From assembly GCF_038725785.1 (NCBI RefSeq), contig NZ_CP109796.1:6386501-6450500 (forward strand): 64,000 bases of DNA, in the 5' to 3' direction. This document shows, piece by piece, positions 24,124 to 32,416 of the stretch (the first letter of the stretch is position 1; the number at the start of each line of letters is the position of its first letter). The notes beneath the pieces are model-generated. The model was not told where the DNA came from, searched no databases, and saw nothing but the letters and a program-made list of their open reading frames with translations. Made by a program: the position numbers and the translations under genes. This stretch comes from Termitidicoccus mucosus (lineage in GTDB: Bacteria > Verrucomicrobiota > Verrucomicrobiia > Opitutales > Opitutaceae).

Positions 24124-25457
24124 GGCAGTGGAATTTTCGTTTTTCGATTCCCGGTTTTTGCCTGGGAGCCGCCGCGTGCGGATGACGATGGGATCGCGGC
24201 TTCAGCCGTCGTTTCGGGCGACAATCCGCCGGATGGTTTCGAGCCAAGCGACAAGCCTGACAAATCGGCGACCGAAAATTGCCCGAGGTGCGCGAGGAAT
24301 TTTTCGGCGACGCCCGGCAGGCTGTTTTTCGCGGGACGCCGGCGGGCCAGATGCGCGGTGAAGTCGGCGACGGGGAGGTCGGCGAGGCGGGCGGCGAGCG
24401 GGTCGATGGCGGGGATGTCGGAGGGGCCGCGACGGAGCCGCCAGTCGTCACGCGGAACGATGACCGGGAGCCCGTGGTCGAGCATGGCGGCCACGGCGCC
24501 GCTTTTGCCGAGCAAGGCCCACGGGTGCGTGGCGATGCCGAGGTCGGCGGCTTGAAGAATGCGCGAGACTTCGGGCGCGGGTTTCTCGCCAAGGGTTTCG
24601 TAAGCGAGGTCGGCGGGCGGGAAGGCGGAGGCGAGGCGCCCGGCCAGCGCGCGGGCATGTTCGCCGTTGTGCCCGAGCGCGAGAATGCGAAGGCGGCGTT
24701 GCGTGGCGCGGGCGTGGCTGGCGAGTTCGACGAAGAGATTGCGCGGGGAGGAAACGGAGCGGTGGGAGGAGCGGGAAACGCGGACGGGCGGCAGGGTGGC
24801 GAGGAATTGCGGGTGGATGGTGCCGAAGAGGACGGCGGTGAGCGTGCCGGCGTCGGCGGCATGGGCGAGGGGAGTGGCGACGGGGATATTGCCGAAGAGC
24901 GGCAGCAGGGCGGCGGGAATGTGCCGGCGGCGAAGCGCGTGCTGGTAGGCGGCGTTGGTGGTGTCGGTATGGTCGGGCGAAATGGCGCGGAGAAGCCGGA
25001 GGAGCGGGCCGCGTTGGAGGAAGCCGGTGAGGCGATGCCTGGGTGGTTCTTCGCGGGAAAGGCCGAGCCAGAGTTCGTGCAGCATCACGTGATTGCGCCC
25101 GCCGGTCGCGAGTTCGGCGGCAAGGGTGCGGACGGACGGAGGAATGACGCCTTTCGGGTGGAAACCGTAGGGAACGATCTGCCAGCTCAGCCAGTCGGGC
25201 GCATGGTCCCTGGCGAAGTGCCGCGCGGCGACGAGGCGGGCGCGCCAGCTTTCGCCGGCGGAGAGCCGGAGGACGGGCAGGGCGTGGGGCGGCGCGGACT
25301 GGGTGGAGACGGCGGAGGCGGTGATGTGGGGATCGTTGAGGGCGAGAAGGGCGCAGCGGTGCCCGGCATCGGCGCAGGCGGCGGCGAGCAGCCGGGCGTA
25401 GTCGCCGACTCCGTCGCGGCCGGGCTCAAGCGAAGTGCAGATGAAGAGCAGGTTCAT
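24120..25457 (-). CDS. GT-B type glycosyltransferase with repeat-derived C-terminus
   Basis: 445 residues from the ATG at 25457. The N-terminus LLFICTSLEPGRDGVGDYAR matches GT-B enzymes with a Gly-rich acceptor loop, and the second half has LGIATHPWALLGKSGAVAAM near the donor site; the usual E-x7-E element is not obvious, so it is a divergent member. The last 50 or so codons (24130-24283) are made of a palindromic repeat that also sits inside the helicase gene at 62365-62504, so the C-terminus ending NRKTKIPLP is probably acquired. ATGA overlaps join it to both neighbours. Confidence 0.78.
   Translation of the reverse strand: MNLLFICTSLEPGRDGVGDYARLLAAACADAGHRCALLALNDPHITASAVSTQSAPPHALPVLRLSAGESWRARLVAARHFARDHAPDWLSWQIVPYGFHPKGVIPPSVRTLAAELATGGRNHVMLHELWLGLSREEPPRHRLTGFLQRGPLLRLLRAISPDHTDTTNAAYQHALRRRHIPAALLPLFGNIPVATPLAHAADAGTLTAVLFGTIHPQFLATLPPVRVSRSSHRSVSSPRNLFVELASHARATQRRLRILALGHNGEHARALAGRLASAFPPADLAYETLGEKPAPEVSRILQAADLGIATHPWALLGKSGAVAAMLDHGLPVIVPRDDWRLRRGPSDIPAIDPLAARLADLPVADFTAHLARRRPAKNSLPGVAEKFLAHLGQFSVADLSGLSLGSKPSGGLSPETTAEAAIPSSSARGGSQAKTGNRKTKIPLP
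24130..24283. repeat. Palindromic coding-region element, diverged copy
   Basis: Starts GGAATTTTCG and ends CGAAAATTGCCC, giving a degraded inverted repeat. The 27 bases at 24241-24267 match 62454-62480 at 24 of 27 positions, in the same orientation relative to the host gene. It forms the 3' end of the glycosyltransferase gene at 24120-25457, stopping a few bases before the ATGA junction. Confidence 0.65.
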
Positions 25458-26389
25458 GCGCGTCGGTAGAAGCGGGCGATGAGCGCGGCGACGGCGAGGG
25501 AACGGCGGCGCCGGCGGAGCGCGGCGGGCGGAATGATCTCGAGCGGGCGCGAGACGTGCTGGTGGAATGACTTCGCGGCAGTGGAGGGCGGATAGCCGTC
25601 CAGCGCGCGGCGGACAAAGCGCGCCTGCCAGGGTTTCGGCGTCCCGACGGCGTGCGAGAGGTGATGGCCGCCGACGGCGAAGTCCATCGCCTCGGGGCCG
25701 GCGGCGTTGAGCGGGACATCGTCGAGCATGAGCGCGAGGTTGAGCGCGTCCTGGTCGGCGGAGTGGAAAAGGGCGGAGGCGTCGCCGTTCTTGAGCGTGG
25801 CGAGGGCGCCGTTGACGTCGCGGACGACGCCGATGGTGCTCCGCCATGTATCGAGAAAACCGATACGCGCGCGCGGGAGGCCGATGAAGCCCGCGTTGTA
25901 ATAGCGGTCGAGCTGGCGGCGCGGGGAGAGGCCGCGTCCGGCGAGAAGACGCGTCCACGCGAGGCGCAGGGGATGGCGCGCGGGCATGGAGGCGTTGACA
26001 TCCTCGACGAGGGCGAGGCCGTCGTCGAGCCAGGCGGGAAACACCGTCCACGGGCATTTGATGACGATGTCTGGGTCGAGATAAATGGCGGCGTCGGCGG
26101 AGGGGGCGAGCCGGTTGAAAACGCGGTCGAGAAAGTCGGCCTTGTGATAGGTGAGGTGCGCGTCGGGCGCGACGGGGATGAAGACGACGGCGAAACCGTC
26201 GGCGACATCGAGCCGCCGGGCGCCAGGCGCGGAGGCATCGTCGCGCGCGGCCGCGGCCCAGGGCGGAAGCGCGCCGCGCCATCCGGCCCAAAGCACGCCG
26301 CGGAAGCCCGAGGCGTGCAGGGAGTTCGCCAGCGCGCCGGCGCCGATGTGGTAATCGCCCTCGAAGAGTGTGCAGACCGCGATGCTCAT
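25454..26389 (-). CDS. GT-A type glycosyltransferase, GT8-like
   Basis: 311 residues from the ATG at 26389. The start IAVCTLFEGDYHIGAGALAN is like the nucleotide-binding beginning of GT8-type enzymes, and AIYLDPDIVIKCPW near residues 95-108 carries the D-x-D metal/nucleotide-sugar motif. Later, YYNAGFIGLPRARI and SADQDALNLALML resemble the GT8 'N-x-G' and 'DQDxLN' blocks. It would transfer a hexose to the growing oligosaccharide. ATGA overlaps link it to the genes on both sides. Donor sugar unknown. Confidence 0.82.
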   Translation of the reverse strand: MSIAVCTLFEGDYHIGAGALANSLHASGFRGVLWAGWRGALPPWAAAARDDASAPGARRLDVADGFAVVFIPVAPDAHLTYHKADFLDRVFNRLAPSADAAIYLDPDIVIKCPWTVFPAWLDDGLALVEDVNASMPARHPLRLAWTRLLAGRGLSPRRQLDRYYNAGFIGLPRARIGFLDTWRSTIGVVRDVNGALATLKNGDASALFHSADQDALNLALMLDDVPLNAAGPEAMDFAVGGHHLSHAVGTPKPWQARFVRRALDGYPPSTAAKSFHQHVSRPLEIIPPAALRRRRRSLAVAALIARFYRRA

Positions 26390-27336
26390 GCGACGTGGGG
26401 GGCGCGGGGGATATGCGGCGCGCGGGCGGCGCGCGGGTCTTTCCTGAATGCGCCGAGCAGCGCGGCGGCGCACCAATAGGCGAGCAGCCGTGGCGAGCCC
26501 GGCCGGTGGCGCAGGCCGCGGGCGAAATGCCGGCGGGCATCGCGCGGGTTTTCGCGCAGCACGATGCGTCCGGCGGAGAGCCAGGCGCCGGCGGCGCGGT
26601 CGAGGCGAAGCGCGCGCGGGACGAGCTCCCAGTCGGCGTTGCGCTCGAAGACCTGCGCGACGCCCACGGCCATTTCGGCGGCGCGGCGGGTCATCGCGCC
26701 GGCATGCTGGCGGTAGCGGCAGGTAAGCGAATCCACATAGGCGACGCGCGCGCCGCAGCGCACGAGCCGCAGCCAGAATTCGCGGTCCTCGACATAGCGA
26801 AAGCCGGGATCGAAACCTCCGACGCGGCGGCAAAGCGAGCGGCGGATGAGTGTCGATGACGGCTGGATGATGTAGTCGGCGACGAAAAGCGAACGGGGAA
26901 AACCGGCGAGCGCATCGGCGGACGGCACGCGGTGCTCCAGCGTCGCGCCGGTGTCGCTGTCGAACATGACCACGCCGGAATGGACGAGATCGACATCGTC
27001 GCGGTCGGCGCGCTGGAGGAGGGCGGCGAGGTGGCCGGGTTCCCAGAGGTCGTCGGAGTCGATGAGCGCGATCCATTCGCCGGACGCGTGCGCGATGGCG
27101 GTGTTGCGCGTGGCGGGAAGGCCGAGGTTCACGTCATGGCGGAGGAACGAGACCGGCTGCGAAAGCGAGCGCGCAAAGGCGCGCACGATGGCCTCGGTGC
27201 CGTCATCGGAGCCGTCCTCGACGACAATGAGTTCCCAGTCCGGGAAGAGCTGGGTGCGAATGCTCTCAAGAGTTTCGCCGATGAAGCCCGCGGCCTTGAA
27301 AGCCGGTATGCAGATGCTGACCAGTGGAGACGCCAT
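26386..27336 (-). CDS. Glycosyltransferase family 2, first gene of the polysaccharide operon
   Basis: 316 residues. The GT-A core is clear: VSICIPAFKAAGFIGETLES at residues 6-25, VVEDGSDDGTEAIV near 38-51, and IALIDSDDLWEPGHL near 89-103 with the D-x-D motif; YVEDREFWLRLVRCG near 181-195 matches the catalytic-base 'ED' region. It starts the run of eleven minus-strand genes that ends at 14922; the promoter should lie within 27337-27500. ATGA overlap with the next gene. Confidence 0.93.
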   Translation of the reverse strand: MASPLVSICIPAFKAAGFIGETLESIRTQLFPDWELIVVEDGSDDGTEAIVRAFARSLSQPVSFLRHDVNLGLPATRNTAIAHASGEWIALIDSDDLWEPGHLAALLQRADRDDVDLVHSGVVMFDSDTGATLEHRVPSADALAGFPRSLFVADYIIQPSSTLIRRSLCRRVGGFDPGFRYVEDREFWLRLVRCGARVAYVDSLTCRYRQHAGAMTRRAAEMAVGVAQVFERNADWELVPRALRLDRAAGAWLSAGRIVLRENPRDARRHFARGLRHRPGSPRLLAYWCAAALLGAFRKDPRAARAPHIPRAPHVA

Positions 27337-27808
27337 GACTCATGCGATCACCGCCGCGCACGCAGGTTGGATGCCAGCCCAGGCCGGCGTGGAAACATGC
27401 GGATCGCAGTCGGTTGACATGGAACCGAGGAAGCAACGGGCGCGGAGGCGTTCCAGTTAATTAGCGCGAACACGCGGGGCGCGCGGTGCTTTAGACTCTT
27501 TGTTTACACAAGGTGTAACAAATGCGTGAAGCCATGCCGCTCGTGCGCGTCGCGGCCACGGGACGAAAATTTCCCGATGAAAAATAATGACCGCTTCCAA
27601 AAAAGGAGCGACCCGGCGTGACGCACATTTGCCGGGATGCCGGGATCTCATGCGAACCGGATCTCTTGTGACGGGAGAAGGTGAAGGGGACGCGGGCCAT
27701 GTGAAGGCGCGTATTTCGCCACCGAAATTTTATTCATGGTTCGAGGTATTTTTTTATGGCCTGAGATTGAAACCATGTCCCTTCTGTTGGCGTCTCCTGC
27801 TTCACTGC
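27337..27808. other. Divergent promoter region between the polysaccharide operon and the TonB-dependent receptor
   Basis: 472 bases with no convincing gene. It contains an imperfect inverted repeat (27499-27522), listed separately, and a GC/AT mixed leader in front of the receptor. An upstream in-frame extension of the receptor reading frame exists to 27587 but looks non-coding before the signal peptide. No TPP, cobalamin or other riboswitch pattern was recognised. Confidence 0.5.
27499..27522. promoter_or_regulatory. Imperfect inverted repeat, possible operator
   Basis: TTTGTTTACAC (27499-27509) and GTGTAACAAA (27513-27522) are complementary apart from one extra base. It lies between two divergent transcription units, a plausible place for a regulator-binding site. 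No regulator gene is adjacent. Confidence 0.35.
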
Positions 27809-30349
27809 ATGCAGTTTCCCTTAGTAATTCCCCGTGCCCTGCCAGGGCCCGCGCGTGGCTTTTGCCGTTTTTTCGCGGCGACGGCGCTCCTGCGCGCGGT
27901 GTTCGCGTTTGTCGCCGCACTCGCGCTTGTCAGCGTCGGCATCGTTCGCGCGGCACCAGTGGTCGTGGCCGACACCGATGACACCGGCACCGCCACCGAT
28001 ACCGCCGGTGCCGACGCGACTGTCGCCGAGGCCACGCAGCAGATGGCCGTCCCCGTCCTCAATCCGCTTGAGGAAAAGAAAAAATCCGGCGACCCCATTT
28101 TCGTCATGGAAGCGTTCACCGTTTCCAGCAAGGACGAGAGCGAAGAGCTGGACCCGACCGGAATGGGCGGCCCCGATGCCGAGATGACGGAGGCTCCGTT
28201 CTCCAACGACCTTCTCGCCGGTGACGTGCCCTACGAAAACGAAGTGGACATCGCCGTGAACACCGAGCTTCAGCTTGCCGCCGCCAGCACCACGAACCCC
28301 GCCGATGTCGCCACCACCATCAACCGCGCCAACCTCATCGGCTTCCCCACGCCCATCCTCCGCAATGGTTTCACCCAGACCGGCGTGCCCGAGGTGCTCA
28401 ACGCCGGTCACACCGAAATCTGGCAGGGACCGTTTACGCCCGTCACCGGCCGCGCCGCGCCCGGCGGCATCCGCAACCTCGTCACCAACCGTCCCGGCCG
28501 CGGCCTGATCCGCCTCTACTTTTACGGCAACGACACCGGCTACACCCAGGCCCGCGCCGACTACACCTCCGAACTCGTCCGCAAAAAACTCTGGCAGCGT
28601 GTCGCCATCGACCACCGCAACAGCGAAAGCCCCGTCGATTTTGCCTACTACCGCATCACCGACATCAGCGGCGGCCTCACCTGGCGCGTCAACCGCAAGC
28701 ACAGCGTCATGCTCAATGTGGATTACCGCAAATACGACGCCAACACCTCCGCCGGCATCCCGCACTACCGTGCGACCGCCACCAACGACCCCGACCTCAC
28801 CGCGGAACAAAACGCCCAGCGAAAAAAAATCATCGGACCTTACCTGCCGCTCGCCACGTTCAACAGTTACGGCCCCGACGCGCTCACCTACAAGCGCATC
28901 GGCTCCGTCTCCCTCCAATACGAAGGCTCCGCCAGCCGCCGCGTTTCCCTGCGCGGCAACCTCCAGGCGTGGCACCGCGACCTCTGGCAGGACCGCTTCG
29001 TCGTCGGCCAATATGTCCTCGACACCGGCCGTTTCTACGGCACCCGCGAGCCCTTCCGCATCGAGCAGCCGATGGACGTTCTCACCGGCACCGCCGAGGC
29101 CACCTACCGGCTCGCCCTCAAAAAATCCGATCACAAAATCACCTTCCGCATCGAGCACATCCAGACCGACTACACCCGCACCGACCGCTACCTCGATCGA
29201 ACCATAAAAGACGCCGCCGGCCTCACTGCCCGCGACCGCTATCTCCGCCGCCCCGGCCTCACCTACACCTACCTCTCGCCCACGCCCACCAACCCCAACC
29301 GCACCCTCACTGCCTACGGCTCCTTCGATCCCCACAACCCCGACTACTATTTCCCGACTTTCAACAACGACCTCTACTCTTTCCGCAGCATAGACCGCGA
29401 CGAAACCACCTCCATTTCCTCCGCCGCCCTCAGCGAACGCCTCGCGCTCTGGCGCGGACGCTTCGTCGCCACGGCCGGCGTCCGCTACGACCACGTCGAG
29501 CTTTCCGTTGACAACCATCCCAGCGCCGGCAGTTCCAACATCACCGCCTACTCCGAGGACACCCGCGACGAGCTCACCTGGCTCCTCGGCGCCAACTACC
29601 AAATCCTCCCGAGCCGCCTACTCCTCTTCGCCAACACCAGCACCGCCTTCGAACCCTGCACCCGCGTGGACGGGCGCACCGGTGAAATTCAGGGCAACGA
29701 AACCACCCTCGGCTACGAACTCGGCTTTCGGGGCATGCTCCTCAAGCGCATCGGAATCACCGCCCTCTTTTTCCAATACCAGAACAAAAACATCGCCCGC
29801 GGGAACCCCCTCTACAACGATCCCGAGTTCGACGCCGACCAAACCCAGCCCCAACTCGTCTCCGCCGGCAAGGAACGCTTCACCGGCGCCACCTTCTCCG
29901 CCCGTGGCGTCCTCGGCTACGGCTTTGAAATCAACCTCCGAGCCGCCTACACCGACGCTGTCACTCTCGCCAGCCCCGACCGCCCCGAGCAGGTTGGCAG
30001 GGAAATCGCCCGCCTGCCCCCCGCCAACTTCGCCCTCTCGACCACCTATCGCGCCCCCGCCGGCAAATTCAAGGGCTATTACGCCGTCCTCACCGTCACC
30101 GCCGTCAGCGACTACATCGCCTACTACGACGACAAGTCCCGCTTCTACCTCGACTACCCCGCCAACACCCAGTTCTCGCTCGGCCTCGGGCGAAGCTGGA
30201 CTGTCGGCAAGCCCGCCAAAGGCAAGCGCCTCCTCCGCCATTCGTTTTACCTCGGTGTCAGCAACCTCCTGAACCGCGATCAACTCAACCGCTTCGCCCG
30301 CCTCGCCCAAGGCCGTCGCGTCGGCATGAGCTACAGCGTGACTTACTGA
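27809..30349 (+). CDS. TonB-dependent outer membrane receptor
   Basis: 846 residues from the ATG at 27809, chosen because it gives a normal signal peptide: a basic Arg/Pro segment then about residues 22-47 hydrophobic (ATALLRAVFAFVAALALVSV) ending in RAAP. After a disordered acidic stretch comes FVMEAFTVSSKDE, the TonB-box-like start common in Opitutus receptors, a plug domain to about residue 230 with GFTQTGVPEVLNAGHTE, and a 22-strand-type barrel rich in alternating aromatic residues. It ends GMSYSVTY with the terminal aromatic expected for barrel insertion. It imports a ligand (siderophore, glycan or cofactor) with TonB energy; no SusD partner is nearby. Ligand unknown. Confidence 0.9.
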   Translation: MQFPLVIPRALPGPARGFCRFFAATALLRAVFAFVAALALVSVGIVRAAPVVVADTDDTGTATDTAGADATVAEATQQMAVPVLNPLEEKKKSGDPIFVMEAFTVSSKDESEELDPTGMGGPDAEMTEAPFSNDLLAGDVPYENEVDIAVNTELQLAAASTTNPADVATTINRANLIGFPTPILRNGFTQTGVPEVLNAGHTEIWQGPFTPVTGRAAPGGIRNLVTNRPGRGLIRLYFYGNDTGYTQARADYTSELVRKKLWQRVAIDHRNSESPVDFAYYRITDISGGLTWRVNRKHSVMLNVDYRKYDANTSAGIPHYRATATNDPDLTAEQNAQRKKIIGPYLPLATFNSYGPDALTYKRIGSVSLQYEGSASRRVSLRGNLQAWHRDLWQDRFVVGQYVLDTGRFYGTREPFRIEQPMDVLTGTAEATYRLALKKSDHKITFRIEHIQTDYTRTDRYLDRTIKDAAGLTARDRYLRRPGLTYTYLSPTPTNPNRTLTAYGSFDPHNPDYYFPTFNNDLYSFRSIDRDETTSISSAALSERLALWRGRFVATAGVRYDHVELSVDNHPSAGSSNITAYSEDTRDELTWLLGANYQILPSRLLLFANTSTAFEPCTRVDGRTGEIQGNETTLGYELGFRGMLLKRIGITALFFQYQNKNIARGNPLYNDPEFDADQTQPQLVSAGKERFTGATFSARGVLGYGFEINLRAAYTDAVTLASPDRPEQVGREIARLPPANFALSTTYRAPAGKFKGYYAVLTVTAVSDYIAYYDDKSRFYLDYPANTQFSLGLGRSWTVGKPAKGKRLLRHSFYLGVSNLLNRDQLNRFARLAQGRRVGMSYSVTY

Positions 30350-30376
30350 ATGATGTTGCGCGGTGCCCGGAAGGAG

Positions 30377-30396
30377 CGGCGGCGTCCCCGCCGCCG
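30377..30396. repeat. GC hairpin downstream of the receptor
   Basis: CGGCGGCG (30377-30384) and CGCCGCCG (30389-30396) are perfect complements across four bases, about 30 bases after the receptor stop. Together with the hairpin at 30460-30479 it forms a REP-like pair; there is no T-tract. Confidence 0.5.
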
Positions 30397-30459
30397 GGCG
30401 ACTCGGCGGGTCCGCCAAAACGAAGCCCACGGCGAAATTCGGCCGCGCTGACGCGCGCC

Positions 30460-30479
30460 GGGCGACGAGGACGTCGCCC
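30460..30479. repeat. GC hairpin, second of a REP-like pair
   Basis: GGGCGACG (30460-30467) and CGTCGCCC (30472-30479) pair perfectly around four bases. It may stabilise or end the receptor transcript. Confidence 0.5.
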
Positions 30480-30530
30480 CTTCACAACCATGTTTCATAA
30501 ATGGCGTGGATCAATGAAAGCTTGACCTGT

Positions 30531-30558
30531 GGAAACTGATAATACTTTTTAAGTTTCC
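30531..30558. promoter_or_regulatory. Inverted repeat upstream of the TetR gene, possible autoregulatory operator
   Basis: GGAAACT (30531-30537) and AGTTTCC (30552-30558) are perfect complements over 14 bases. The site overlaps a TTGACC (30522-30527) that could be a -35 box and sits just ahead of the ribosome site AAGGAG (30560-30565). TetR proteins usually bind such palindromes in their own promoter; this is an inference from position. Confidence 0.45.
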
Positions 30559-30570
30559 CAAGGAGAATTG

Positions 30571-31245
30571 ATGAAGATGACGGCGGCGGCGAAAAAATCC
30601 GGAAAGACGAAAACGCGGAGCGGCACCCTGGCCGCGGCGGACGAGGCGGCGCGCGCGAGGATTCTCGAGCAGGTGGAGCGCGAGTTGTTCCTGCACGGCT
30701 ACAGCGCGCTCACGATGGATGCGCTCGCGCATGAACTGGGGATGAGCAAAAAAACCCTGTATCGCTATTTCCCGGGCAAGGACGCGATGGTGGACGCGGT
30801 GATCGAACAGTTTGTGGCCTCGCTGCGCTCCGAGGTGGATGCGAGGCTGCGGGAGGAACGTCCGTTTGTCCAAACCGTGGCGGATCTGCTGGCGACCGCC
30901 GCGCCGAGAATCGCTCGCCTCAGCGAGCACGTGCTGCGCGACTTGCAGCGCTTCGCGCCGGAACTGCACCGGAAGTTCGAGGACTTGCGCGGAAGCCATT
31001 TCCCGGCGGTGTGGAGCGCCTTGCTGCGCAGGGGCGTCGCGGAAGGAGCGGTGCGCGCGGACATCGACACGGATTTCGCGGCGCATGTGATGCTGAACGC
31101 GCTGCGCTCGTTCACGCATCCCGATGTGCTCGCCACGTGGGGACTTTCACCCGGTCAGAGCATCGCGCGGCTTTTGAACCTGGTCATGAACGGCCTGCTC
31201 ACCACCAACGGACGCAAATTCTATGAGAAACATTTCGGGCAATAA
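30571..31245 (+). CDS. TetR/AcrR family transcriptional repressor
   Basis: 224 residues from the ATG at 30571, five bases after a strong AAGGAG ribosome site. A Lys/Ala-rich leader of about 28 residues precedes the TetR DNA-binding domain: ARILEQVERELFLHGYSALT then MDALAHELGMSKKTLYRYFPGKD, with the YRYF recognition helix. The C-terminal ligand domain is helical and resembles the AcrR-type C-terminal group. It overlaps the next gene by 23 bases and most likely represses this exporter operon until an inducer binds. Confidence 0.93.
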   Translation: MKMTAAAKKSGKTKTRSGTLAAADEAARARILEQVERELFLHGYSALTMDALAHELGMSKKTLYRYFPGKDAMVDAVIEQFVASLRSEVDARLREERPFVQTVADLLATAAPRIARLSEHVLRDLQRFAPELHRKFEDLRGSHFPAVWSALLRRGVAEGAVRADIDTDFAAHVMLNALRSFTHPDVLATWGLSPGQSIARLLNLVMNGLLTTNGRKFYEKHFGQ

Positions 31246-32209
31246 TACAAAAGCGGGCGCGGGCGGAATGTCCGTGCTGCTTTTCGGCGTGCTGCTGCTG
31301 GCCGGTTGCGCGAAACGCGACGCGGGAACGTGGCAGGGCTATCTGGAGGCCGAGTTCGTGCAGGTGGGCGCGCCGTTGCCCGGCCGGCTGGAGACGCTGT
31401 CGGTGGCCAAAGGACAGCGCGTGGAGGCGGGCGCGACGCTGTTCGCGCTGGAGAGCGTGGCGGAGCGCGCGGCGCTGGGGGAGGCGCGGGGCGCGTTGCG
31501 GTCGGCGGAGGCGCGGCTGGCGGACTTGGAAAAAGGGGCGCGCCCCTCGGAGATCGCGGCGGTCGAATCGCAACTCGCCGAGGCCAGGGCTCGCGCGGAC
31601 ATGGCGGCGCTGGACCTTTCAAGGCAGCAGCAATTGCTCGGCGCGACGGTGATTTCCCAGGACGACTACGACCGGTCGCGTCACGCGAGCGAGGCGGCCG
31701 CGGCGGCGGTGGCGCAAATCGAGGCGAACCTGGAGACGGCGAAACTGGGCGGGCGGGCCGACGCGGTTGCCTCGGCCCGGGCGCAGGCGGCATCCGCCCG
31801 CGCGACGGTTGACAGGGCGGAGTGGAACGCGTCGCAGATGGCGCAGGCGGCGCCGCGCGGCGGACTGGTGTTCGACACTCTGTATCGGGAAGGCGAATAC
31901 GTGGCCGCGGGGCGTCCGGTGGTGGTGCTGCTGCCGCCGGAGTTTTTGAAGGTGCGGTTTTTCGTGCCGGAGGCGGCGCTGGCGTCGGTGAAAAGCGGCG
32001 GAAGGGTGCGGGTGGCTGTGAACGGGCCGGGCGCGCCGCTGGAGGCGCGGGTGAGCTATGTGTCGCCCTCGCCCGAATACACGCCGCCGGTTTTATATAA
32101 CCGGGAAAATAGGGCGAAGCTGGTGTTCATGGTCGAGGCGGTTTTCGCCGGCGAGGCGGCGCGCGACCTGCACCCGGGGCAGCCGGTGGACGTGAGGCTG
32201 GCGGAATAG
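31223..32209 (+). CDS. HlyD-family periplasmic adaptor lipoprotein (YbhG-like)
   Basis: 328 residues. The N-terminus has a lipoprotein signal ending LLLAGC, so the mature protein is probably lipid-anchored in the periplasm. GAPLPGRLETLSVAKGQRVE near residues 49-68 is the first half of the biotinyl-lipoyl fold, a long Ala/Arg/Glu coiled-coil hairpin spans about 85-205, and FDTLYREGEYVAAGRPVVVL completes the lipoyl domain. It links an inner-membrane pump to an outer-membrane channel. The gene overlaps the TetR gene and precedes an ABC ATPase and permease, as in ybhGFSR. Confidence 0.92.
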   Translation: MRNISGNNTKAGAGGMSVLLFGVLLLAGCAKRDAGTWQGYLEAEFVQVGAPLPGRLETLSVAKGQRVEAGATLFALESVAERAALGEARGALRSAEARLADLEKGARPSEIAAVESQLAEARARADMAALDLSRQQQLLGATVISQDDYDRSRHASEAAAAAVAQIEANLETAKLGGRADAVASARAQAASARATVDRAEWNASQMAQAAPRGGLVFDTLYREGEYVAAGRPVVVLLPPEFLKVRFFVPEAALASVKSGGRVRVAVNGPGAPLEARVSYVSPSPEYTPPVLYNRENRAKLVFMVEAVFAGEAARDLHPGQPVDVRLAE

Positions 32210-32218
32210 TTTATTATG

Positions 32219-32403
32219 AACCGCGAAGGGCACGAAGGATGCGAAGAGAATTTTTATAACCGTTAAAATCGCCAAAGGACGCGAAAATAATACAGGATGA
32301 TAAATAACCACATAGACCCGGTGTTTTTTAGGAATAATAAATTTCATTTATTAAATCTTCGCGGTCATGAGATTTTTCGCGATTTTTTGCGTTTTTAGCG
32401 GTT
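32219..32403. repeat. CGCGAAG-type repeats flanking the gap before the ABC genes
   Basis: AACCGCGAAGGGCACGAAGG (from 32219) and AACCGTTAAAATCGCCAAAG (from 32258) are variants of one motif, and 32373-32403 (ending TTTTTAGCGGTT) is an inverted, imperfect version of the second. The 207-base gap between adaptor and ATPase genes is thus filled by a degraded inverted repeat with an AT-rich middle; no gene seen. Confidence 0.5.
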
Positions 32404-32416
32404 TATATATCCACTC

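Noticed and set aside
25458-26540. Upstream extension of the glycosyltransferase frame at 24120
   Set aside because: Residues before the Met at 25457 are Arg/Ala/Pro-rich and overlap the neighbouring glycosyltransferase; the accepted start gives a normal GT-B N-terminus and an ATGA junction.
27430-27800. Cobalamin or TPP riboswitch in front of the TonB-dependent receptor
   Set aside because: No B12-box or THI-box sequence could be found.
27587-27808. Longer N-terminus for the TonB-dependent receptor
   Set aside because: The extension precedes the signal peptide and has no coding character; the Met at 27809 gives a normal export signal.
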